64,000 nucleotides of DNA from Lineus longissimus (lineage: Eukaryota > Nemertea > Pilidiophora > Heteronemertea > Lineidae). A program made the translations under genes and the position numbers. Of this stretch, positions 1 through 12,829 are shown in pieces. The DNA lies in the NCBI RefSeq assembly GCF_910592395.1, contig NC_088318.1:5414756-5478755 (forward strand). Reading direction: 5' to 3'. Under the pieces are notes generated by a model that was not told the DNA's origin, searched no databases, and saw nothing but the letters and a program-made list of their open reading frames with translations. Numbering within the stretch: the first letter of the stretch is position 1; each line of letters begins with the position of its first letter.

Positions 1-2247
1 CGACTGCGGAGGAGTCTATGACTGGTTGGCAAAAAGTAGCTCAAGGGAGCTCAGCAGCGCAGCGACTGTCTAGTTAATGTTTTAGACTTAGACAGTTATA
101 GTATCCTTATTATTCAAAGAAATACACTGAAAGCACAAATATGTCAGTCATAAACTACCTTCCTTCATACTATAAGGAACGAGGTTATGGGAGAATTTAG
201 GCAATGCCCATAAAGTAATGCATGGTCAGCGGCCGTACATGTAAATTTGATGTATTTCCTTCTCCGAAAACCCAACTATATTGTCTATTCGATCATGGTC
301 CTTCGTCTGTGTCGCCGTAGCAAATCAATAGAAGCTCTTGTAATCGCCCGCGTTTTTCATACTTTCATGCTGGTTTGTGACGTTCGTTGCCGTGTAAAAA
401 TACGCTGGTGCCATTGTCCAGCCTGCGTCGTTCCGGATTTCCCTAATCACATGATCGTCACATGATCGCCCATCTCGTCTCAATTTGCCGCCAGAACGTA
501 CTTTTCCCACCTAATGATCTCTCTGCTACATTCAGGAACGAAACTGTCTTGAATACTAAATATGAGATCGATACAAGTTCAGGAACTGGAGCTATCATAA
601 CATGGTCAGTAGTAATCAGTCGTGAGAGGGGATTCTCCGAGCGACCTCGATTTCTCACATCGGCGAGTCCTGCTCATTAGGGCGGTTATAAATAGGTGAG
701 CATGACAAGAATGAACAGGTCGATAATTCGCCTGAATGAATGTAATACATAGAAGGTGTGTGCAAATTTTCTTTCATTTTCACAGTTTTTCGCTGGTGTG
801 GTGAATATAAGGGGCGAGAGTAATCACGACGACTGGCTGTTACATGATACAGAAATAGAGTATACTTGCCATTCAGATTCGGAACCATCCCCTTGCCTGG
901 AAAGAACGCGTGTTGATGCCCCGAAGGCCACGGTGAAATCGAATTTCCGGGGTTCATTGAACCATCACAGAAAGTCCTCGGAGCAACTGCTAACTTTGAA
1001 GTGGACTTCCCAAACTATTAGTCAGCTCAATGATTGTATTAGTGCTATTTTGGCTTTCTCCGGTCTTCTCTTGAACTTCATATTACTATTTCCACTCAAA
1101 TGTCCGTGATAGATAATATAACCAGGCGCCAATCTAACCTCTTACTCTAGAGTTACACCGTAACAAAATGGCCAGGCAAACGATTTATTCTGATCACATC
1201 CCTCTGTTTCTTTTTGCCACATATCGCTTAACCTTATTCCCGTCATGCCTGTCCACTACACCAAGTTCTAATGAGTCCGATTCTGCTATTGTGGGGAAGA
1301 GATGCACCACGAATATTTTTGACTGGCGGTAGGCCAAATGGTGTTATGATGGAATAAGGCCTGCCACTCATCGACGAGTGCCATTTCTCCCACGAGAATT
1401 CCGGACGCTACATCATCCCCATACTAAGATGTAGCAGATCTTAAGCGTTGTTAGTTACTATCTTGAAAATGCTGACCCAAACTCTAGCCCTGGCTATCGC
1501 CATAGGCCTTAACGTGATCCTTTTACTTTGGATTGCAGACATTCAATTAGGAGTCCTTTGGGTGGAACGCATCAAGTGTCCCCAACTGTCGTGGGAATAA
1601 ATGAAATTATCATGCTTAGGATGAGGGTAATGGCTAAGGTTAGCATAGCATTAGTATGACAGTGACTTTCAACGTTTTAATGGTCCGCCACAGCTTGGAA
1701 TGGTGATGATACAAAAAATCTGCCCCCAACTCCAGTAGGGGAAAAGATCGCTACAAGTACTGGAATGCACTACATGCATAGAACAGAAGTTAACAAGGTT
1801 GGTTCACACGTGCGTTATCAGTCAATTGCTTCATTTGATTATACATTTGGAAATGATTCATGTACTCGGCAGTCTAGACGCCTATTTCGTGAACTGTTTT
1901 TTTCCTTGACTACTCAATCTTTGGTTTACCCGAAAGTGGCTACTCCCTGGTGACAACCCATAGTTACAAACTGCTATAAGAATGATGCATGGGATTGGAT
2001 GCCAATGGAAGTGATAGATAGTTGCTTTTGGTCTGTCGCACATGGTCGTCGATCAGGGCTTGCTGGATATGCGGCTGATCGGATGACACGATGGCAAGGT
2101 ATAGAGGTTTTCTCTGTATAGGCTGAATGAAAAACGTCCCACTTTTGAAAGTTAGACAATTAATATCAAAATATGACGGATTAATGTTGTCTGACAGTTG
2201 TAGCGTTAAGTTTACATCAGTCGTAGTGATAACAGCACCATTGCTAT
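1..2247. other. No gene seen (probable intron or 5' flank)
   Basis: I see no conserved protein domain, RNA gene or tandem repeat here. Open frames are short and lack family resemblance. If the TM6-TM7 exon at 5808 belongs to a gene whose TM1-TM5 exon lies left of the window, this stretch is intron; that is inference. Confidence 0.5.
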
Positions 2248-2420
2248 TGTGTATAAAGTGTTTTTCAGATATTGTGGATCTGGCCAAAGGGACTTGGCTG
2301 ACCCCTTGCACTTAACTGTGATGAGTTTGATCACAAATAGTAATCTTACGAAGCCCTAGGCACCCGGTATCATATTTGACAGGCAATGGCTGACACCGTG
2401 AAAGAGCATTGGTCAGGCCT
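2248..2420 (+). repeat. Dispersed repeat, copy A (mate at 8605-8790)
   Basis: This stretch resembles 8605-8790 in the same orientation. Both carry a 'taaagtgtttttcagat'-like start, 'gatctggccaaagg', then a 'gctgacc...ttgacactg/ctgacaccgtg' tail in the same order, with many mismatches and indels. It is an old dispersed repeat with no coding content. The family is not recognised. Confidence 0.5.
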
Positions 2421-2756
2421 ACCCTATCATGCCTATGGATAATCTGGTGTTGTGCAATACCACTATCCTTTGGTATCATGTGATCTGGTCACATTCCTGT
2501 GTTTAACAAACTACATTTGCCCCGATGATATGGAAAGCACTATACTGTCAGGAAAACAGCACAAAGTCAGAAATGTTGATATCAAAAATCTCCCGTTTTC
2601 TTTCCGAGTGACTATAAGATTCGAATCAAAAGTGTCCAGATCACAAAAGATAACGGATTAGATTGATATTCAAACGTATTTAATATGTCTCGTTGCTGCC
2701 AAAACACTATTGTCAAGAACATGCATTGATAATGTAACCTGTACAGGTATCTGATT

Positions 2757-3378
2757 GGCTATTTGGCTCACCGTAAGGGGAGTCTATACGATAGCGCTGT
2801 GTCCGTCGTCGTCCGTCGTCACCGTCGTCCGTCGTATCCTGTGGCACGTTTCTTAACCGCTTGTGCTACGAACCTGAAACGTCTTACAAATCATGGCCAA
2901 GGTCATATGTACCCTGACACTGAATTTCGGTCCGGACTGATTCTCGACTTGGCCACCAGGGGGCTAAAACAAAAAACTTAAAAAGTGTGGTATCTCGCTT
3001 ATTACTGATTTGTTTTTGATAAAACTTTTATGGTGGTTACCCCTAGCAAGGATACATCACAACTCATACGGGTTTTTGATTTGACCAACTTGTCAAGGTC
3101 GCAGACGTCAAACTCTAAAATTTCACCGATAGCGGCACGTTTCTTAACCGCTTGTGCTATGAACCTGAAACTTTGATAACATCATGCCCATGGTCATATG
3201 TACCCTGACACTGAATTTCGCTCGGGTCTGATTATTGACTTGGCCACCAGGGGGCTAAAACACAAAACTTAAAAGTGTGATATCTCGCTTATTACTGATT
3301 TGTTTTTGATTAAACTTTTATGGTGGTTACCCCTAGCAAGGATACATCACATTTCGTACGGGTTTTTTTATTTGACCT
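2757..3378 (-). repeat. Non-autonomous repeat with two tandem ~292-bp modules and a GTC-rich end
   Basis: The stretch opens with GGCTCACC and a short GTCGTC/GTCCGTCGTC run, followed by two tandem modules. The string 'ggcacgtttcttaaccgc' starts at 2842 and again at 3134, a 292-bp period, and 'ttggccaccagggggctaaaac' also occurs twice. Reverse-complemented, it matches the element at 43287-44481: the same order of GCTCACC end, GTC run, 'ggcacgtttc', 'tttcggtccg' and 'ttggccaccaggggg'. Both are copies of one repeat family. No ORF is seen. Confidence 0.7.
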
Positions 3379-3681
3379 ATGGGTGATTTCAACATGAAGT
3401 GAATAGCCAGTACCGAAAACTATAATTCAAGGTTAGAAACCTACATGCTGCAAGGATTTGATTTCACCCAGCACATGACTAAAAACACCACAGATTATGA
3501 CTCAAAGTTAGACCTCGTCTTCACCAACGCTACCCTATCACACAATATTGATCTTGTCGATGTCATAGACAATTATTGGTCAGATCATAAAATTATATAC
3601 TGCCCTGTCTTATTACTAGGCATCAATACTCATCTAAAAAAATTCTTCGTGCCTGATTGTGTTCGCCATATTCACCTGTAA
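3379..3681 (+). pseudogene. LINE endonuclease fragment (EEP fold), decayed
   Basis: Frame 1 from 3379 reads MGDFNMK, then a TGA stop, then about 90 further residues to a stop at 3679-3681. GDFN is the catalytic-core motif of exonuclease-endonuclease-phosphatase (AP-like) endonucleases of non-LTR retrotransposons. Downstream 'KLDLVFTNA' and 'WSDHKIIYCPV' match the C-terminal strand and catalytic SDH of that domain. Only the C-terminal third is present, with no reverse transcriptase attached, and the reading frame carries a premature stop just after GDFN. It is therefore a dead fragment. It abuts the repeat at 2757-3378 and may come from a LINE family like the one at 15760, though the two do not overlap and this cannot be tested here. 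Confidence 0.7.
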
Positions 3682-5807
3682 ATTAAGCATGATCCTGCCT
3701 ACTAAAAGATGTATACGGTGAGCACAATGGCCCCTGGCCGTTTCATTTAAATGTGACGCCGTACGTAAAGCCAGACGGGCTGCTATGAACTACAATGTGC
3801 AAAGCTGCTGACTACCGATGAGACGCAGGCTGATAGTGATGCAGCTTGAGCTATAGCTGCGATCGGTCGATCAAGCATCTTTCTTTGCGGATTGTCTTGT
3901 CGAGTCTAAAACGCGTGTGGTATTCGACTGTGCTGCCCCCATCCGGATATTTAATCAGATGTTATCTTATGAGCAAAGCCATATCAGTCCCTTGTATCAT
4001 GGCCTCGAACCAGTATATCAGCCTCTCCGCCCTCTGGCTGATTTATACGGGTTCTCTGACCATGATACCGGGATCGATACGGCTCTGCTCATAATGATAT
4101 TTGTATCATGGTATTCTAAAAAAGAGCAGAATTCTTGAAATTTTTGAAATTTTTGAAGTAGGATAAATTGATCATAGCTTTACTCGTTTCTTCTATGAAT
4201 TCCGACTGACCGTTTTGACATATTTCATTGTGAAAATTAGATGCATTAGTCACATACGATCAGATACACGATACATGCCAATATGGATGGACACTTCTTC
4301 GTCTGCCAAACTAACTCTTGCTCTTCTCCTAAAAGGAAATGAAAGTCAGCTCTTGTCAATGAAAAAGCTCCCTGCGCCCCAGAATGTTGTTGACGTAAAG
4401 CCAGGACATGATGAGGATTGCCTCGATATAGTCACAATTAAAGCATTCACCAGGTTTAAGACCTAGATCGACAAGCCCATTTTTCTACAATACCTCATTT
4501 TGTCAGCCTCGGCGGACTTGTAGTTAAGAAACGATCCCCACACTTGATATTTATTTCCTCGATGGCTAAGAAACAGACAATGACAGAAAGCATCTTGCCA
4601 GACCTGCTATTCTTCATGAGCCCAGACACCCAGAACATCTTCTTTCCCTGACTTATGTTACCTGCTCTTTATGAGTTCAAAGTCAGCATGTTTCTATGCC
4701 CTCTCTGATCTATGGTGAAGTGAGGTTTTAGAGCTGTGCAGGGGACTGGCTACTGGGAGCTCGAATGAGAGACAGTAGGTAACCTGATAGATGAGGATTA
4801 CAAAAGTATACATTGAATAGGTTTCTGTGACAATATATAGTTCATTTCTTGTGCCGAAGCCATGCTTGGTTATGTCAGTCTTTAAAACAAATTTATTTGA
4901 AAACTCTGGTTATGTACAGTTGCATATACCGTGGAACTCTTTCTACGGGGTCAATGATTACGTCTATGATGCGCATCTAGTTGAAACCCAACATGAAAAG
5001 CGGCCTGCACGACACTTTACCGTCGGAATATAATTTTCCACAACACCATGCAATTAAGATCTTCAACATGGCGATCTGAACTTTGAGCGGACTAAAATTC
5101 GCTGTTTCGACAAGCAGGAGTATTATCCCCTGAACAGGTGAATACAACGGCAAAGCTGTCCCTTTAAGATTCTTAGAATAGGCGAAATCTCCAATCATTC
5201 TACTAATTATCATATTAGCCTTGTTTAAAGCGAATTCACTATAAACCAACCTCGATGGTCCTGGTATATATGATCATATTACGAAACTGCACCTGGTATT
5301 AATTGTTAATGAACTGAAACATAACACGGCAGTTTAGTCATAAATAATAAATCATGTCATACGTGTATTTCAGTATCGGTCTTTGTGTATCTTGTCACGT
5401 GTTCTCACTTGTGGTCACGTGAGTTCCCGGGGTCGGCCCCGAAAGCTTTTATGGGTCAAGCCCGCGTCAAGAATTAGGACAAGGTCGCCGTCTTGAGTGG
5501 TGAACTGGGCATACGGGAGCCGAAAAAGCATATTTGATATTCAAGATTCATTATTCAGACCTCTTGTCAATGTATTAAACCGTTCAAACCTCAATATTTA
5601 AGTTAGTCATTTTCGAGAAAGAAAGCAGTGATCAAAGATACATTCGCAAACGTACCAGGTCGAGGTTTGAATATTGAGTGTTGAGTCTGAGTGAACCTTC
5701 TGGACTTCTGTAACGATCCAGTCGCGTCCAACCTCAGACCAACAGTGCCTCAGAAGGATTCTGCAGCTCTACAACATCTTATTCCTCGTGCATCTTTCTC
5801 TTTTCAG
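3682..5807. other. Non-coding, probable intron of the GPCR gene
   Basis: No supported gene. Two CACGTG sites lie near 5396 and 5416. The 3' end carries a polypyrimidine stretch and ends in 'ttctcttttcag' (AG at 5806-5807), the acceptor of the GPCR exon. Confidence 0.55.
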
Positions 5808-6030
5808 GTGATCAAAATGCTGGCCATAGTGGTGGGACTTTTTGCAATCCTATGGTTACCATACCGGGCCTGGGTGGTCTTCAATTCCTTCAGCTCCCGG
5901 CCCTACCACGACATGTGGTTCCGACTGCTCTGCCGTATGATGGTTTTCATGAACAGCGCCATTAATCCAATTTTATACAACGCCATGTCGGTCAAGTTCC
6001 GTCGTGCCTTCAAGAGACTTTTAACATGTG
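5808..6030 (+). CDS. TRH-receptor-like GPCR, penultimate coding exon (TM6-ECL3-TM7-helix 8)
   Basis: This 223-nt exon is bounded by 'ttctcttttcag' and the donor 'gtaagtactg'. It enters in phase 0 and leaves one base over. It encodes 74 codons of a class A GPCR: a TM6 with '[17 protein letters not shown]' (the WxPY-R form of the TM6 proline motif), a short ECL3, then TM7 '[13 protein letters not shown]' with the NPxxY switch. Helix 8 follows ('[13 protein letters not shown]'), ending in a likely palmitoylated Cys. The [14 protein letters not shown] and SxKFRxAF strings are characteristic of thyrotropin-releasing hormone receptors, and the intron at the start of TM6 is where I recall the TRHR gene being split. 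The ligand is inferred from family only. The tail exon is at 12705. TM1-TM5 must lie upstream of the window. An open reading frame continues upstream to 5691 but lies before the acceptor and is not exonic. Confidence 0.85.
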
Positions 6031-8604
6031 GTAAGTACTGATAATATTCTTCGAATAGTTTTCTTGGTTGTGCTAAGAAATTGGTCGCAAGGCGTCGGAC
6101 AGAACAGCGCATGCCGCAAATTGATGTGAGCATTGCATCAGCTCTGCACTCTTAAAATCACATAGTGAAAATGACTATTAAGTAGTTAATGGTAACAAAC
6201 AGTAAATGCAGTTGAGCTTGGAAACGATTGGTTTGTGGATTTTGCTCTGGGCGAAACCATTCAAACTGAACACTGTATATGGTGGATGTTAACTGAGCTC
6301 TACAGGCCTGTAGAGGGAGGTTAAAAACCTTGGTCAACATTTATGTTCATGGTAGTTACAAGAAATATTAATCTGAGCAGTAAATGTGTTATAAATGCGT
6401 CGGCGAACTGCGTTTCCACAGGGAACTTAGTATAAAAAACACCTCGTACGTCTGGGGTGGCTTAATTGCATAGATCTTGCTCCTTTCTCTAAACGCTTTG
6501 GGCAATTATTTGGTTTCTTGGCAGTAAGAACCATTGGAGGAACTTTAATCCGAGAATTTAATCGGATATTTTCAAGTGCCAGAGGAGTACTGCCACATTT
6601 TTCTGCGAAACGCCCGAAGGGAATAGGGATGCTAACTGAACAAAGCCCCGCTTTTCCTTCAAAGTTGTTTTTTATCTCGTAAATGATAGTTTCCCCGCTT
6701 TTATTGTTGAAAAGTTCTTTCAAAATGAGGAAGTTCAAGGGATAGAACCTATATGCCCAGGGCCTCAGCTGCTTTAGGAGTTGACTGTTGCTCCATCCTA
6801 TCGAATTAGCGTAAATTGTTTGAGAATATTGCTGAGCGCGGAAAAAGGCACAACAAGTAAAGCCATTCTCGCCTCGACATCTCTCAAGAAACCATAGGCA
6901 TAGCCCATTTCACGAAATATGAGGAATGTTTAGCTATTGCCTGTGGAGACTAGCTATACAAGTTATTCCCCGGATAACGATTACGACTTATTCTTTTTAA
7001 CACGACTAAATGGAGAATAAAATATTTGCCTCAAGATCATCCCCTTTATTAGAAAACAATTTCCTTAGCTTCCGTTATGCTTTTGAGCCTTTGAGGAACG
7101 GTTTCCTAATGTCAATGAACTGTTCACCAGCAAATGTCATGGAGTTTTTCAAGAAACGCCTTTGTGCTGTCATTGTGCTGCATGTAGAAACAAAGCTAGC
7201 AAACCGAGCAGAAAAACTGGCGTGGACGAGTAGCAAGATTCAAAGCTAAAGAAGGCTTTCCCCAATACTGACTGTACATGATGGTATCCTTTAGTCGAAG
7301 CCCTATCATCGGGAGTAAATAATGTCGAGCGTGGCTCTTGTCGAGGATGGGCGACACGTGCATGTTTTTCAACAACTGCCAACCCTTAGCAGCGGCTTTC
7401 CCTATGTACAGTTACGACTTGGTTACATTGGTGACTTATCAATGCGCATGCGTAACCGGATGCAAAATCTGAAAATTTGTCCCGACTACTGCTGGCTGAG
7501 GTTTTAGTTCTCAAATGAGACCGTATTGAAGGGAAAATAATAAGACAGTAGCATCAATTCACATCGGTAAACCTTGATTTCAAGGTTACAATGTACATGT
7601 ACGTCTCCGCACAAATGTAGAGGGCACCAGTATCATGATAGGAAGCATTTTAAAAAACACTTCATGGTGTTCAGTCTGCTGTCAGTGAAACTTTACCGCA
7701 AAATTAAAAATTTGTAAATATACTTACGAAACAATATTTGCACAATCGAAGCGGGAGCATTAGCTATAATTGTTAAATTTAAAATTTCCATCGCTATGTA
7801 AACATCTGGTCCCGCTTTTTTGAAAATAAAACTTCGTAATATGTTGACAAGTTATCATTATCTGCTGAAGTACATTGTTATGTTATGATGAGCAGAATCC
7901 TTATAAACTTAAACATGTAACAACTAGACCAAGAATGTTCGTAACCATAGCGACAAGTAAACAGGTTTATTGAAACTTCTACTACAGTATAGGCGCCCCG
8001 AGTTGAGCTGCTCTTCACAACTTTTTTTCTCATCGATTTGAAGTAAGCTTTGAAAAAAAGTCGTTTCGTATGGTGCAATCAGAATGCATAACCGGTACAG
8101 TCCGTTATTTTGCGGTCGAAATACATACCTTGCCATCTTGACCATTGATCTTCATGTATGCCATAGGGAACTGTCCACGATAAATTATTCCTTGCATATC
8201 CATTTTCAGGCACGAATATTGGGTCCATTCAGCGAATAACAACAAATACATATTCCCTGTGTCACTGACCGCACTTATATGACCACAGGGAAATTGATGT
8301 CTAGTAACCTTAGCTTTGATGCTGAACCTTGATTTTGAATTTGCTGTATTTTTTCCTGATCGTCTGCATTGGTCAAACTAATTTATACATGAACAACACT
8401 CGGCCGGGCTCAAGGTCGATGATACCTTTGAGACTGTTCCTTCCTTTGTTCAGAGAACCAGGCAGGGATGACTAGTGTGAACGTTCGTGCCACGGTTGTC
8501 GCGAGATGCAACATGAAGGGTGAAACACAGACACACTGCTCAAAAGCGACTCGAGTGCGCTGGATCGCTAGTCTAGGAAATGGATCCGTTTCTTTCCGCT
8601 CCCC

Positions 8605-8790
8605 ACGACTGTTGTAAAGTGTTTTCAGATAGATCTGGCCAAAGGAACCAGGCTGACCTCTTCTCACTAAACTATAACAGTGTGGTGACAAATAGAAATG
8701 TTACACAGCCCTGGACAACCGGTGTCCTAGTTGACCAGGTGATTAGTTGACACTGTACGTACTTGTACATGTGAGAGATCATTGGTTATG
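8605..8790 (+). repeat. Dispersed repeat, copy B (mate at 2248-2420)
   Basis: Same-orientation, strongly diverged partner of 2248-2420, sharing 'gatctggccaaagg', 'caggctgacc' and the 'ttgacactg' tail. It lies inside the GPCR intron. Confidence 0.5.
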
Positions 8791-10934
8791 TTGATGAAGA
8801 TGAAAGAAGTCCCAGAGTCCATTCTCGAAGTAATTCCCTGCAACGTTTACAAAAATACAGCAAGAGCATACGGGTCTTTCAACCAAAGTGCAACCGCGTA
8901 CTCTCCTCAGCTCGTCTATCAGATTGTTGAAACAAAATAATACTGATTACGGAATTTTTATTAATCAGCCACCTGTATAGCAAGCAGTCTGGTTGCTGAT
9001 TCAATAGTACGCTTGCTACTAAGTCACGAACGAGTCAATTGGTTCAGTCGAATTTCACCTTTTCCTGAAACCTGAGCGCATCTGCAAATGAAAAGTTGAT
9101 TTTGACATGCGAACATCCCTCAATTTCTTATGGTCATTGAACTCGTTGACAATGAGATGGAAATTGCCTCTCCCTTTGAAATTATACTTGTAGTGCCCAT
9201 TTCACAATCAGCAATTTCATACCTGGACATTTACCAGGCGGAGGTTAAAAAATTGTGGAAAGTTTTATTACTGATTCGTAACTATCAATTGGAAGAGTTC
9301 TTCGAAGTGTAATAAAACGTCACTTGTGTTTACATGTAGCCTATTTGTAATCAAAAGAAAAATGATTAAAAAACTCTGATGGGGGATTTTCTCATTTCAT
9401 TCTCTCCTATTGTGCGTTGTGCAGTTCTTTATTGGAGTGTTAATGATGCTGACAAAATCCCTTAAGAGGCTAACGTGGCTAACGTGAAATGGCTGATGGC
9501 CCTGTGGCGGTTGTAGTTTAATTTTAAGAAATATAAAAATTAATGTTGATTGCGTCTTCTTAAGTACTTCACATCAAAGAACGCATTATTGCACAACATT
9601 GGGTACTAAGGCGCAAAAATAATCAGATATTTCTCACTTTGTCTTGTTTAAGCAATGCATAAGTGCTTGGAATTGCTATTTTTATTATTGTAATTTTGCA
9701 CGCTGTTTTCGCTTCAGGTACAGAGGCAATGAACAGCTAGCTGTGAGGTATAATGTTGTTAACTTATTCAAATAATGTTTTCGCGGTGTTTCCTGCAAAC
9801 TGAAATCCGGTGGCCCCTGGGAGCGTCTTCAATAGTTTGAACTATAGATTACTCAAGGATCGGCGTTCATGAGGCGCAACGTCCTCTTGATGAATGTCGA
9901 TCAAGCCCTGGGCAAAAGAAACCAAAGAAGAGAGGTAGAAACTTTCGAACCTCGAAGATAAAAAGACGACCAGGCCTGAATTCATCCTTAAGTAAGTTCA
10001 AACAATAGTTATGGAGTCCACTGCAGGAGTTTTAGCACTCTTTGTTCATATATGCCGCATTATACAATAATGTGTTTGTGGTCAGTTACAGTTACCGAGT
10101 CAATAACTATGAAAACCGCGCATTTTCCTCGGATCGTCGCTGTAGTGGAAACTGCTATTTTGCATCACTTTATTTGCTCAAGTTAATGCAAAGAGACACT
10201 TGTCCCTGTGCTTTGTCCTGCTGTGCAAAACACACTTCTTGCATCTACATGTATATCCATCGCGATCTATCGACGTTGCGCGTCGTTATTCCTGAAAGGA
10301 TTGACGCACACCGCTGATAAATCGGCATCCCCGATTCGGCATGTGTTCACTCGGACTTTTCCATGATCATTGATGATTGGGTGATTGCATATTGATCCAC
10401 TCGAAGAGTGAAGTGTGACGATTTCTTCTAGTCGAAACGAACCTGTCGAGATCAAACAATCGAAAATCTAGCGACGGAAATGGGCGTGCCTAATTAATTC
10501 GCAAAGCACGATTCACTGAGTCAGATCAGTGTACGCTTTTGCCGTGCGTTGAGAAAACGGATAATAAAGCGATGTTGATGTGCTTTGACAGGACAGTTAA
10601 TGAAACGCGCTTGCCTCCGGTGGCAAAACGAATAATAGGACGGATTTTGCCTCGACAAGACGAATAACAAAAAGTCATTGTACACATGTAAATATATACG
10701 GTCAATAAAATGGCGCGTCGGCTCCCTGCAGATGTACCGCTGACTGAGTACATTTGTATAACGGTTTAGCCGTAACGGACACGACACTTCAACTGTACAT
10801 TGTAATGTGTTGGCGAACATCGGCACTTAACAACGGTCCTATAACCTACATGATATCTTTAGCTATACATGTATCAGAAGTTCAATTTGACTTTATCAAG
10901 ACCTGATCGATACTAAATCTGAACGTCTGTGATT

Positions 10935-12100
10935 GATCAGTGATTTTTATGGCTTTGAAGTCATTGACCATTATCAGACGGCACGCTTGATTACACAAGA
11001 TAATAGCCAGATACTTTTCGGGTGTCGATATAAACAACCCGTTAATATTTGTGCCATAGACCAGTGATCTTCAGGGCCTTCAAGTCATTGACCACCGTCA
11101 GAAGTCATGGCCAATTTCACAAGATAATAACCGCGGATATTCCAGATGGGATATGTGGACAAGCACTCGCGATGGTCACTCTGACAGCGCCAAGCCGTCA
11201 CCACACGGTCCGCAAAAGTTAATTAGATCAGGTTATAAACCTATTCTCGTGGCGGATACGATTATTGTGTTCATTGAAATTGGCAGCATAAGGCAGATTA
11301 TTGTTGATTATTTTCTGACAAGTTTCTGACATGGTGTTTAGTTTTCATTACCGATGCGTCGTGTAGGCCTACACAGCTTGATAATATCTTCATTAACAAA
11401 CTTGGCGACTAGAGACCCAGTGTAGATTTCAAATTGTGCCTCATGACCGAGGAAAGGGTGATTGAAATTCACCATCAGTCCACACACCGATTTTCTGTAT
11501 GAATACGTATAATTCCTATTCAAAGTTTCGCGCGTGAAGTGTACTTCGACAGGAGGAAACAAGAAATTTACATGAACAAGGTTTTATGTACAGCAATAGT
11601 ATTGAGACGGTGACTTACATTGTAAAGTATAGTTGAGTTGTTGTGATTGACGTATTGTGTTGGCCAGGTTCGTTGAATGTTTTCACGGAGGAAAAAGTTT
11701 CAACGCTAAATCAATTTGTTGATTCTCGACATTCCTTACTCAATTCAGCCTAGAAACCGAGATAACTCAAATCAACATAACAATTTTACCCTTGGCGATT
11801 AAATATTGAGTTCAGACACGATTTATGGGTGACTTTTAAGAGAATCCTTCATACTTTGACCACGACGATCACTGGCCATTGTCAATGACTACCAAGCTCG
11901 ATCACTGGTTATGACAAGTGAGCTTGGTAACCTTCAAAGCCACTGAACACCATCAGAAATCATACCCGATTACACAAGCTAATGGCCGCGGATATCGAGA
12001 CATCTTCAAGGGGCGATATATGGATGGGTCCCGCGGTGGTCACACTGACACCGCTTAGCCATCAAACGGTCCGCAAAGGCTAATCGGATCAGTTATTCTT
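10935..12100 (+). repeat. Three diverged copies of a ~180-bp repeat in the GPCR intron
   Basis: The copies lie at about 10935-11045 (partial), 11060-11240 and 11905-12100. They share a 'tcaagtcattgaccaccgtcag' type block, a 'gattacacaagataat' block, 'ccgcggatat', 'ggtcac.ctgacagcgc' and 'cggtccgcaaa', in the same order and orientation. The spacing between copies is irregular. No coding potential. Confidence 0.65.
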
Positions 12101-12704
12101 TGCGGTGATCATGAGGGAGGGAGACGTCTTAATTCCTAATGAGTTGTATGCTTGACTTTAGCTTGATCATGGGATCAGGGACTTCGAAGGAACTGCATTA
12201 CTAATCTTAATAACGGTCCCTGAAGGTCCAAGGAGTGATTTAATAGCATGATTGATACCAAGCCGTCTGCTACCCAAGTCACATTAAAATAAAATAAAAC
12301 TTGCAATCTCTGTGCGAAAATTGAAAAATACAAGAAACACCAAGCCAAAGAAGCGTTGCTGATATACACATGTATAGCCAGCGACTGAAACGGGAGAAAA
12401 TGATCTCTGGAAAACTATTTATTGGGATGTGCGACTGAAAAGGAACTGAAAAGGAAATGATAAGTTATGGACAGCAACAAGAATAACTACATGTATAATA
12501 TATTTGTATCCCTCTCCCATACCGCAGTGCGTACGAAATTAATATTAGTTATTATACATGTTTACATACTACAACGTGCTCTCTTTTTAGTTATTCACTT
12601 TCCAGATTATTCCTCACAATATCAGGATGTAGGGTTAATACTTGAACATGTACGTGTACACTAAATACTTCTGTTTATTTTCTTATACATTTTTGTATTT
12701 TCAG

Positions 12705-12829
12705 GGCGTAAAAGCCAAGACTACTTAGGAAAGTCCTACATCTACAGCGAGGTTCCAGCCGAGACTCACATACACGCGCGGCGGCACAAGAATACCGCAA
12801 ATGGCACGGACACAATCAGTACACTCTAA
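12705..12829 (+). CDS. TRH-receptor-like GPCR, terminal coding exon (C-tail with PDZ-type end)
   Basis: An acceptor 'tatttttgtattttcag' ends at 12704. Two bases complete the codon left open at 6030 (giving Gly), then 40 in-frame codons run to TAA at 12827-12829. The joined protein reads ...RLLTCG followed by a polar, Arg/Lys/His-rich tail with several Ser, Thr and Tyr residues, as expected for a receptor C-terminus. It ends in TISTL, which fits a class I PDZ ligand (S/T-x-hydrophobic). An in-frame match of phase, splice site and tail character supports the join although the exon is only 125 nt. No polyadenylation signal was pinned down. No other exon of comparable quality was seen in the intervening intron. 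Confidence 0.75.

Larger units (their letters stand above)
6031..12704 (+). other. Intron of the TRHR-like gene (6,674 bp)
   Basis: The intron runs from the consensus donor GTAAGT at 6031 to 'ttttgtattttcag' ending at 12704. Phases agree across it: one base is left by the upstream exon and two are supplied by the downstream one. Inside I see no other gene, only dispersed repeats (8605-8790; 10935-12100). Confidence 0.75.

Noticed and set aside
756-1109. 117-codon frame near the left edge
   Set aside because: No domain, no homologous look, composition like random sequence. The C-terminal hydrophobic stretch alone is not evidence.
5691-5807. In-frame extension of the GPCR exon with an apparent Met start at 5691
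   Set aside because: A strong splice acceptor ends at 5807, and the residues before it bear no resemblance to intracellular loop 3 of the family.
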